Source of the DNA: CAYYJV01 sp964486395
GTDB taxonomy: Bacteria > Patescibacteriota > Minisyncoccia > Minisyncoccales > MHMH01
Assembly (NCBI GenBank): GCA_964486395.1
Contig: CAZALP010000010.1
Location: 1 to 17,791 of the forward strand
Length of the DNA: 17,791 nucleotides
Direction of reading: 5' to 3'
Shown here: positions 1 through 6,415 of the stretch, piece after piece
Position numbering within the stretch: position 1 is the stretch's first letter
Layout: each line of letters begins with the position of its first letter
Position numbers and translations under genes: made by a program
Notes under the pieces: model-generated
What the model was told of the DNA's origin: nothing
Databases searched by the model: none
The model's input: only the letters and a program-made list of their open reading frames with translations

Positions 1-544
1 GAGTCCAAAAAGCTTTAACTACGGGGTCGGTAATTTTTTCCACCACTTTCTTTCTGTACTCTGCGTCAGCGAGCATTCTGTTCACTCCCAAAAGAGTGGC
101 TCCCGGATATTCCAAAAGGGCCAAAATGCAGTTGTTCAAGATATATTCCATCCTGGCAGACCAAACATCGGGCCAAATTTTCTTGAAAACTCCCATCAAA
201 CCGCCAGCCACTAAATGCCTATGCTCTGGATCCACTTTTTCCATAATATTGAAAGCAATGGGATAGTTTACGTCGGCCGGATTTATGTAGATGACGTCGT
301 TTATTCTGTGGCCGGGCACAAAATCCAAGAGGCGCTCGGCGGCCTCCCCGTGGGGATCAACAAAGCCAATACCATGACCTTTCTGAATATCCTGAATGGC
401 CATGTTTTCTAGCAAGACCGTTTTCCCCATGCCGGTTTTACCTACGACATAAACATGCCGGCGTCTATCGTCGATTTTGATGCCAAATTTCTTCCTGGCA
501 TTTCTAAAAGTGGTTTCTCCAAAGAGAGTAATGTCGTTTTCCAT
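1..544 (-). CDS. VirD4/TraD-like coupling ATPase, 3' end outside window
   Basis: N-terminal 181 codons of a P-loop ATPase; the gene continues past base 1. The translation opens MENDITLFGE and carries a Walker A motif GKTGMGKT near residues 34-41, then GIGFVDPHGE, a signature of the TraD/VirD4/TraG family and of DUF87/HerA-like motor ATPases. Family members are hexameric motors that move DNA or protein at the inner membrane. No membrane segment is visible in this part; the preceding gene, which ends 6 bases upstream, encodes a protein with a hydrophobic N-terminus that probably supplies the anchor. The start is ATG at 544-542, directly after the upstream TAA, so translation is probably coupled. 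In many CPR genomes the two parts are neighbours or one fused protein. Whether this serves conjugation, DNA uptake or effector export cannot be told. ATPase identity is solid; the exact system is inferred. Confidence 0.85.
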   Translation of the reverse strand, partial: MENDITLFGETTFRNARKKFGIKIDDRRRHVYVVGKTGMGKTVLLENMAIQDIQKGHGIGFVDPHGEAAERLLDFVPGHRINDVIYINPADVNYPIAFNIMEKVDPEHRHLVAGGLMGVFKKIWPDVWSARMEYILNNCILALLEYPGATLLGVNRMLADAEYRKKVVEKITDPVVKAFWT

Positions 545-550
545 AATGTA

Positions 551-1867
551 TTATTCCGTGGGCAATCCTGGCGGAGCTTCTCCTCTTTTCGCCTCCACTC
601 TGGGAACAAAAGGAGCGGGAGCTGCCACCCTTCCTGGAAAATGAAACATGGTGGCTAACTCCTCTGTATTTAAAATGAAGCGGCCTTTTCTGGGAGTTGG
701 CCTGGGAAACAAAGGATGCATCCTGTTGACGTACCGGAAAAATAGCCTTCTCTTTCTTATAAAGATACGCCTGGGTCTGACTAAGTCCAAAACGGGATAA
801 CGGTGAATCTTGGTAATGGTTTTGGGCCAAGGCTTGAGAGCGTTTAAGTTCTCCGTGGCAAACTGGGCGAAAAATCCGAAGGGAATGGCCTTGGCTCCGC
901 CGAAATAAACGTCCCTTTTGGCAAGGTATATAAAACGGATGTGGGATTTAAAACACCTTTTAGCGATTTTTTGCTCCACTCCTTGAACGATTTCTTTTTC
1001 TCCGGGAGTGAGCCTAAGCTCGGGGGCCACCAGCTCCATGGACTTTTTTTCTTCTTGGGGAACTTCGCCGAAGGGTGGGCCCACCACGATTTCCGTCGCT
1101 TCCCGCAAAATTGATTTTGGTTTTTTGGGTTTTTCTCTTTTAGCTAATGCATCGGCTATTTCTCTGCCCTTAACCACAAAATCATACCCCCCTTCGGGCT
1201 CTTTTCCCGTGGTGGTGATGGGCTGAGCGACAATCTGAATCCAAAGTTGCTCTCCGGGACCAAGCTTCCCCATTCCCTCCAAAAGGGTAGACACGGGATC
1301 CACTCTTTTTTCCTCTTTGGCTGCTTCTTTTTCTTCAAAAAACTTGGTGTAAGTTTTGATAGGAAAAACATCGTCTTTGACAAGCTCGTAATCAGTGCCC
1401 CAGATATCCCAGTCTTTGTTGGGAACGTTTTGGGGAACATATTTTGTATAATCATCCACTATGGAGATTTCGGCATCGGGATATTGAGAATATATGGAAG
1501 ATTCGATGGCGTTGCGGCGAGATTCGTGGCAACGGATGTAAAAATGGGGAATGCCTTCCAAACTGACCATTTCCAGCTGGACCGAAATCAAATCTTTTCC
1601 TTCAATCCATTTCTCCCACCAATCAGCCGGATCGAAAACGTTGCCCCAAATAGAAGAAAAAACCTGCTCCATGGACCGAAGAGGCTTTAAAACTTCCTTG
1701 GGCATTTTGATTTCCAGCAAAACCGATTTTTGCTTAAGCATCCAAACCTCCCTTCTCCAATAAAGCCAGAAAAACAAAAAGGGACGATAAAGAATAACAG
1801 GTAGCGGCACCCACCACCAGTTCTTTATGATGTCCCAGGTTGTGTTAAGAATTATTGAAATATCCAT
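551..1867 (-). CDS. Membrane-anchored partner protein of the VirD4-like ATPase
   Basis: A 438-residue protein with a hydrophobic, tryptophan-rich stretch at about residues 12-42 (WWWVPLPVILYRPFLFFWLYW) that should be a membrane anchor, followed by a soluble region. About 300 residues in there are charged linkers (KKPKSILREATEIVVGPPFG), and near the C-terminus stands the motif LNTEELATMFHFPG, which resembles the ELA-LFHLP motif I recall just before the ATPase core in TraD/VirD4-like proteins of CPR bacteria and Gram-positive conjugative elements. The tail is rich in Pro and Ala. It is followed after 6 bases by the ATPase, consistent with a split version of an otherwise fused protein. Its ATG overlaps the upstream stop by one base (TAATG), with GGAAAG a few bases before it as ribosome binding site. 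No enzymatic motif was recognised. Function as membrane/assembly domain of a secretion or DNA-transfer motor is inferred. Confidence 0.7.
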   Translation of the reverse strand: MDISIILNTTWDIIKNWWWVPLPVILYRPFLFFWLYWRREVWMLKQKSVLLEIKMPKEVLKPLRSMEQVFSSIWGNVFDPADWWEKWIEGKDLISVQLEMVSLEGIPHFYIRCHESRRNAIESSIYSQYPDAEISIVDDYTKYVPQNVPNKDWDIWGTDYELVKDDVFPIKTYTKFFEEKEAAKEEKRVDPVSTLLEGMGKLGPGEQLWIQIVAQPITTTGKEPEGGYDFVVKGREIADALAKREKPKKPKSILREATEIVVGPPFGEVPQEEKKSMELVAPELRLTPGEKEIVQGVEQKIAKRCFKSHIRFIYLAKRDVYFGGAKAIPFGFFAQFATENLNALKPWPKTITKIHRYPVLDLVRPRRIFIRKRRLFFRYVNRMHPLFPRPTPRKGRFILNTEELATMFHFPGRVAAPAPFVPRVEAKRGEAPPGLPTE

Positions 1868-2814
1868 TAAACTTTCCGAATAGTGTATCCTTGTGACTTT
1901 TTAACGAAATATTTTTTATTTTGCAGATTAAGCAGTATGGTATTGGGCTGCACTTGGCGCTGTTGGAGCACCTTTTTCACCACCTCCTCTTTGGAAAGAG
2001 GTTTTGGGGCTTTTCGGAGAACTTCTGAAATCACCTCTCTGACAATTCCTGGCCGATACCCCCACTCTCTGAGGGCGTACAGTCCCCTTCCCACTAAAAC
2101 GAAACGGCTGTCTTTTATCAGCTCGTTGTGAACCGTCTGAGAGCAGGAAGCACTCACCAAATTGGCAACTTGGGTAAAGTGAAGGGGCTTTTTCTCTTTT
2201 TTGAATACCAAATAGGCTTTGTCTTTGACTCTCCTGGGGTTGATTTCCGGCCATTCCCTCAAACCGTACAATCCTTGAGGGCCTTTTAAAACGTTTTTAG
2301 AGACTTCCAGATAAGAAGGACAAAGATACGCCGGAATCGCCTGAGGCTGCTTTTTCTTTTTAAGCTCGGAAACGAATTTGCCGACGAATTTTTTTGCCTT
2401 AAGCAACGAATTTTTATCAATGGTCCACAAAGCATAAAAAGACTCCGATTCGGCTATCCTTTCAAAGGATTTTCCCAAAGTCAAAAGGAAGAAAACGTGA
2501 TTTTTAAATTTATTACCTCCCAGCTGTTCCAACAGAAGATCTTCTCTTTTCAGAGATCCGTTTTTCTTCAAAACAGAAGCGAAATACTGAAAGCAGCTGC
2601 GGCAAACAGTCTCGGATCTTCTCCTCAGCTGAGGAAGAGCATCTTCTTCGATTTGGCGGACTCTTTCTCTGGTAATGCCCAAATCCAGGCCTATAGCCTC
2701 CAGAGTCTCTTTTTCTCCCCGTAAGCCGAAGCGCCTGGTAATAACTTCCTTTTGTCTGTCCGGCAGGTCGCCAAGCAAATTGCTGTGGAAGATAGTCTGG
2801 TAATTGAATATCAT
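1867..2814 (-). CDS. Sigma-70 region 4 fused to HARE-HTH-type winged helices
   Basis: A 315-residue predicted transcription regulator. Residues 17-60 are a complete sigma-70 region 4 (LPDRQKEVITRRFGLRG, then TLEAIGLDLGITRERVRQIE), the part that reads the -35 element; no region 2 or 3 exists, so it cannot be a full sigma factor. A Cys-x2-Cys (VCRSC) follows at 71-74. The C-terminal third holds two tandem winged-helix units, about 195-250 and 255-315, with the sequence style of HARE-HTH domains (as in the RNA polymerase delta subunit): a helical KDKAYLVFKKEKKPLHF segment, a second helix, and a wing ending GRGLYALREW. An earlier GLYGLREW at 181-188 suggests a third, degraded copy. I start at ATG 2814 because AGGAG lies 5 bases before it; an upstream GTG at 2820 is itself part of that binding site. 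It lies 12 bases after secF. Target genes unknown. Confidence 0.75.
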   Translation of the reverse strand: MIFNYQTIFHSNLLGDLPDRQKEVITRRFGLRGEKETLEAIGLDLGITRERVRQIEEDALPQLRRRSETVCRSCFQYFASVLKKNGSLKREDLLLEQLGGNKFKNHVFFLLTLGKSFERIAESESFYALWTIDKNSLLKAKKFVGKFVSELKKKKQPQAIPAYLCPSYLEVSKNVLKGPQGLYGLREWPEINPRRVKDKAYLVFKKEKKPLHFTQVANLVSASCSQTVHNELIKDSRFVLVGRGLYALREWGYRPGIVREVISEVLRKAPKPLSKEEVVKKVLQQRQVQPNTILLNLQNKKYFVKKSQGYTIRKV

Positions 2815-2819
2815 ATACA

Positions 2820-2824
2820 CTCCT
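2820..2824 (-). promoter_or_regulatory. Shine-Dalgarno AGGAG for the sigma4/HARE gene
   Basis: AGGAG with a 5-base spacer to ATG 2814-2812. It is the clearest ribosome binding site in the window; most other genes here begin by overlap, or with no visible Shine-Dalgarno. It decides the start: the in-frame GTG at 2820 would place the first codon inside the binding site. Confidence 0.75.
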
Positions 2825-2826
2825 AT

Positions 2827-3717
2827 TTAAACATATTTCTTAAACCTTGTCAAATAAAAAACCAGCAAGGGGCTTGCCAGAAATATGGAAGAATAGGTGC
2901 CCGCCAAAATCCCTATAATCAAAGCTAGGGCGAAATACTGCAAGGTAGCTCCGCCGAAAAAATAAATGGCCAACAAAACCAAAAGGGTGGTCAGAGAAGT
3001 ATTAATAGAACGGGCAACGGTTTGGTTCAAACTTTTGTTAACCGTTTCCTCAAAGGTAACCCCCACTCTTTTAATCAAGTTTTCTCTGATTCTGTCAAAA
3101 ACCACTACCGTGTCATTGATAGAATAACCCAAAATGGTCAGGAGAGCGGCTACCACGGGAATAGTAATCTGGACCCCGTAAAGCTTTCCTAAAACTGAGA
3201 AAACTCCGATAGGAATCAAGACATCGTGGAAAAGGGCGACTAAAGAAACTATGCCGTACTGCCAGGAAGCGATGGGACGCTGCACTTTTCTGAAGGCCAA
3301 GGCGACATAAAAAACCACGGAAAACAGGGCTACGGCTATCAGTAGCTTTGTTTTTTCTTTCAACTCCCGGCCAATGACGGGTCCGATTGATTCAAAGCGC
3401 CTTTCTTCAACTTGATACCCATCGCTTAATATTTGCAGAATTTGCTGATGGGTTTCTTCTGGAATATCTTTCATTCTGATAATCAGACCCTTATCTCCCG
3501 TAGTCTGAACATAAACCGGACCGAACTCTGACAAAGATTCCCTGACAGCTGACACCTCGGGACGGGATCCCTGGTAATGCAGTTCCATGATGCTGCCTCC
3601 GGTGAAATCAATCCCCGGGTTCAGCCCGAAAACAAACAAGGAAACCAAACTCCCCAGAATTAAAATTCCGGAAAAAGTAAAATAAATTTTGCTATAACGA
3701 ATGAAATTGAAACTCAT
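2827..3717 (-). CDS. secF: Protein translocase subunit SecF
   Basis: Membrane partner of SecD in the SecDF complex, which uses the proton motive force to pull exported proteins through SecYEG. The 296-residue protein has an N-terminal membrane helix (about 10-31), the conserved PGIDFTGGSIMEL motif, a periplasmic domain of about 90 residues and five further membrane segments. The family signature TILGYSINDTVVVFDRIREN is present around residues 192-212 and includes the Asp-rich segment needed for proton coupling. Length is typical for SecF. Its ATG overlaps the metK stop as ATGA, so translation is coupled to metK rather than to secD, which is an unusual order. It is followed 12 bases later by the sigma4/HARE gene. 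Confidence 0.97.
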   Translation of the reverse strand: MSFNFIRYSKIYFTFSGILILGSLVSLFVFGLNPGIDFTGGSIMELHYQGSRPEVSAVRESLSEFGPVYVQTTGDKGLIIRMKDIPEETHQQILQILSDGYQVEERRFESIGPVIGRELKEKTKLLIAVALFSVVFYVALAFRKVQRPIASWQYGIVSLVALFHDVLIPIGVFSVLGKLYGVQITIPVVAALLTILGYSINDTVVVFDRIRENLIKRVGVTFEETVNKSLNQTVARSINTSLTTLLVLLAIYFFGGATLQYFALALIIGILAGTYSSIFLASPLLVFYLTRFKKYV

Positions 3718-4880
3718 AATACTTCTCGAGCGTATTTCTGTAATTCTTTTACTTTATCGGTTTTCTCCCAAGTAAAATCGGGGTCTTTTCTGCCAAAATG
3801 GCCATAACAGGATGTTTTTTGATAGATTGGCCGCAAAAGGTTTAATTTTCTAATAATTCCTCCGGGTGATAAATCAAAAACTTTAGTAATAATTTTAACC
3901 AATTTTTCTTCTGAAACTTTTCCCGTGCCGAAAGTGTTCACATTCACAGAAAGCGGTTTAACGCCGCCAATTACATAAGAAATCTGTATCTCGCATTTCT
4001 CTGCCAGTTTGGCAGCCACGATATTTTTGGCCACATAGCGAGCCATGTAGGCGCCGGATCTGTCCACTTTGGTGGGATCTTTCCCGGACATGGCTCCGCC
4101 GCCCGAGGCCACCATTCCTCCATAAGTATCAACAATAATCTTCCGGCCGGTCATACCCACGTCAGCCACTGGTCCCCCGATTACGAAGCTTCCGCCATAG
4201 TTAACATAATATTTCGTCTTTCTATCTAAATATTTTCCACAAACTGGCTTAATCACTTTTTTCACGATATCTGATCTTAATTTTTTCAAAGAAACATCGG
4301 GATCGTGTTGGGTGGAAATCACCACCGAATCCAGCCTTTTCGGTTTTCCGTTGTAATATTCCACTGTAGCCTGCGATTTTCCGTCGGGCCTCAGATACGG
4401 CAAAATTCCTTTTTTTCTCACCTCGGTCATTCTTTTTACCAATTTATGAGCCAGCATAATGGGTAACGGCATCAACTCCGGAGTTTCGCTACAGGCAAAA
4501 CCGGTCATCATACCCTGATCTCCGGCTCCCTGAATTTTAGTCCCTGTCTTTTTCACCTTCTTGGCAATATCCGGGGATTGCTCATGAATGGCATTGAAAA
4601 TGGCCAAAGTTCGGTAATCAAATCCGTACTCTGGCTTATCGTAGCCGACATCCCGAACCACCTTCCTGACCAAATCATGGACGTTAACCCAAGTTCTAGT
4701 AGTTATTTCTCCTCCGACAATAACATAACCCATGCCGGTTTCGGTTTCGCAGCCTACTCGCGAGTATTTATCATCTTTCAGACAAGCATCAAGAACTGCG
4801 TCGGATATTGCATCTGCCAGCTTGTCTGGATGGCCTTCTGTAATTGATTCTGACGTAAAAAGATATTTGGTTAGCGCCAT
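3714..4880 (-). CDS. metK: S-adenosylmethionine synthetase
   Basis: Makes S-adenosylmethionine from methionine and ATP in the cytoplasm. At 388 residues it has the normal length. The N-terminal motif FTSESITEGHPDKLADAISD (His17 and Asp19 bind ATP/Mg), the GAGDQGMM loop at 118-125, DGKSQATVEY, and the C-terminal GGGAMSGKDPTKVDRSGAY with its catalytic lysines are all intact. Small departures from the usual sequence are MMTGFA for the common MFGYA and GGGAMSG for GGGAFSG. The ATG overlaps the last 10 bases of secD with no Shine-Dalgarno, and the TGA stop overlaps the secF ATG, so metK is embedded by overlap on both sides within secDF. It could be co-transcribed simply as a housekeeping gene; SAM is also a precursor of spermidine, but no speD or speE is visible here. 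Confidence 0.98.
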   Translation of the reverse strand: MALTKYLFTSESITEGHPDKLADAISDAVLDACLKDDKYSRVGCETETGMGYVIVGGEITTRTWVNVHDLVRKVVRDVGYDKPEYGFDYRTLAIFNAIHEQSPDIAKKVKKTGTKIQGAGDQGMMTGFACSETPELMPLPIMLAHKLVKRMTEVRKKGILPYLRPDGKSQATVEYYNGKPKRLDSVVISTQHDPDVSLKKLRSDIVKKVIKPVCGKYLDRKTKYYVNYGGSFVIGGPVADVGMTGRKIIVDTYGGMVASGGGAMSGKDPTKVDRSGAYMARYVAKNIVAAKLAEKCEIQISYVIGGVKPLSVNVNTFGTGKVSEEKLVKIITKVFDLSPGGIIRKLNLLRPIYQKTSCYGHFGRKDPDFTWEKTDKVKELQKYAREVL

Positions 4881-6211
4881 AATATTTTTATTTTTTCAAG
4901 CTTTGTACCCACAAATGCCCGAAGAAGTGACTTTGTTATTACTATTGCCGAAAACATACTCATTAAAATGCCAATGGTCAAAGTAAAAGCAAAGCCCTTG
5001 ACGAAGCTGGTGCCAAAACCGAACAACACCAAAGCCACAATCAAGGTGGTGAAATTTCCGTCTCTGATAGAAGGCCAGGCTCTTCTGAACCCTTCCTCTA
5101 CCGCCATGGAAAAACTTTTGCCCTCTTTTAACTCTTCTCTCATTCTGGAGAAAATAAGAATGTTGGCGTCAATTGCCATTCCCACAGAAAGAATGAAACC
5201 GCCGATGCCCGCCAAAGTCAAGGTGACGGGAATCAGTTTAAACAAAGCCAGCACCAAAACCACGTAAATTGCCAAAGCGATTGAAGCCAAAAATCCCGGC
5301 AGTCTGTAAAACATAATCATGAAAATGACCACTGCCAGCAAGCCCCAAATCGCCGCCCAAAGAGACTTTTGCAGAGAAATGGCCCCCAAAGTGGGACCCA
5401 CGGACTGCTGAGAAATCAAATTGATGGGCACCGGCAGGGCACCGGCATTTAAGTCACGGGCTAATTTTTTAGCTTCCTCAATTGTAAAATTGCCCGTAAT
5501 TTGAGCTTTCCCGCCGGAAATTACATCTTGAACAACCGGAACAGAAATGGGAACGCCGTCAATATAAATGGCCAGAGGCTTTTGAATGTTTTCTTTGGTT
5601 AATTCTTCAAAAATCTTGGCACCTTCGTCGTTAAATTGAAGCCGGATCAGGGGCTTGTAAGTGGTTTGATCGAAATCCAGTTCGGCTTTTTCTAAGTATT
5701 TACCGGTCAATTGAGTGTCCTGAAAGGGATCTTCCATTTCTGTCTCTTTTCCAGCTTCTGCCAGCTGCCGGTTTTTTTTCATTATTTCCTCATAGTTTTC
5801 CTTCTGCTCTTTAAACTGCAAAAAAGGAGTCTTGCCAATCTCTTTTATGGCCTGAGCCGGATCTTTTATGCCGGCCAACTCCACGATCAATCGATAATCG
5901 TCTCCAGCCTGCTGGGTTTGCACTACGGGCTCCTGGACGCCAAATAAATTAACCCTTCTCTCAATGACGTCTCTTAGCCCCTGCATGGAAGATTGATAGT
6001 CGGCTTTTTCAATATTTGACAAATCCGCCTCATAGACCAAATGAGTCCCCCCTTGGAGATCCAAACCCAATTTAAAAGGCACCTCGGGGAATTTTGGAAA
6101 ACCAAACTCCCCCAGACTCCGATTAAAATATTTGGGATAATCTAAAATTCCGGCAACAATCGCCAAAACGAAAATAACTGCAACAATAACGTAAGTCTTC
6201 CTTTTAAACAT
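4871..6211 (-). CDS. secD: Protein translocase subunit SecD
   Basis: Larger subunit of the SecDF export motor. The 446-residue protein begins with a membrane helix (about 6-25), then the SecD hallmark PFKLGLDLQGGTHLVYE near residue 46, the periplasmic P1 region with RDVIERRVNLFGVQEPVVQ, and a C-terminal block of five membrane helices with GGFILSVGMAIDANILIFSRMREEL, the conserved proton-relay segment. It is shorter than the E. coli protein (about 615) because the periplasmic region is compact, as in many small genomes. Translation starts at ATG 6211, immediately downstream of a promoter, leaving almost no leader. It heads the unit secD-metK-secF-sigma4/HARE-membrane protein-ATPase, and its 3' end overlaps metK by 10 bases. 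Confidence 0.97.
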   Translation of the reverse strand: MFKRKTYVIVAVIFVLAIVAGILDYPKYFNRSLGEFGFPKFPEVPFKLGLDLQGGTHLVYEADLSNIEKADYQSSMQGLRDVIERRVNLFGVQEPVVQTQQAGDDYRLIVELAGIKDPAQAIKEIGKTPFLQFKEQKENYEEIMKKNRQLAEAGKETEMEDPFQDTQLTGKYLEKAELDFDQTTYKPLIRLQFNDEGAKIFEELTKENIQKPLAIYIDGVPISVPVVQDVISGGKAQITGNFTIEEAKKLARDLNAGALPVPINLISQQSVGPTLGAISLQKSLWAAIWGLLAVVIFMIMFYRLPGFLASIALAIYVVLVLALFKLIPVTLTLAGIGGFILSVGMAIDANILIFSRMREELKEGKSFSMAVEEGFRRAWPSIRDGNFTTLIVALVLFGFGTSFVKGFAFTLTIGILMSMFSAIVITKSLLRAFVGTKLEKIKILWR

Positions 6212-6219
6212 TTTATTTT

Positions 6220-6247
6220 ATTGTATCCCTTGAGCCGCAATTGTCAA
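6220..6247 (-). promoter_or_regulatory. Promoter of the secD-metK-secF operon (near leaderless)
   Basis: Perfect -35 TTGACA (6247-6242), 16-base spacer, and -10 TACAAT (6225-6220). With initiation about seven bases after the -10, the transcript would begin at roughly 6213, only about 1-3 bases before the secD ATG at 6211, implying a leaderless or almost leaderless mRNA. The -35 lies four bases past the T-run of the secA terminator. Element matches are directly visible; the start site is inferred. Confidence 0.75.
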
Positions 6248-6251
6248 TTTG

Positions 6252-6276
6252 AAAAACGCCGAAGCTGAGCTCGGCG
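6252..6276 (-). terminator. Rho-independent terminator of secA
   Basis: Inverted repeat at 6257-6276, CGCCGAGC / GCTTCGGCG on the minus strand, with an 8-bp stem, one bulged base and a TCA loop, followed on the same strand by TTTTT (6256-6252). It lies about 140 bases after the secA stop and just ahead of the secD promoter, so it separates the two units. Confidence 0.8.
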
Positions 6277-6371
6277 CCTTTCCCTTTTATCAACTTCTTT
6301 TCTGTCAGCCCCGCATAATCGAAACTAAACTTTACTCATTTTCCCATGGCGCTTTTTATATTTCATAGCGA

Positions 6372-6402
6372 GCCCATGCGAAAATTTATTTTCGTGATGG
6401 GC
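6372..6402. repeat. Inverted repeat (hairpin) in the secA 3' untranslated region
   Basis: GCCCATGCGAAAAT and ATTTTCGTGATGGGC form a 14-pair stem (one G-T pair, one bulged G) with a two-base loop, starting 14 bases after the secA stop. It has no adjoining T-run, so it is not a canonical terminator by itself; it could protect the mRNA 3' end or be a mobile palindromic repeat. The rest of 6277-6415 holds nothing else I recognise. Confidence 0.65.
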
Positions 6403-6415
6403 GAGCAACGGAAAT

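Noticed and set aside
2815..2820. GTG 2820 as start of the sigma4/HARE gene
   Set aside because: It lies within the AGGAG ribosome binding site that is well spaced to ATG 2814.
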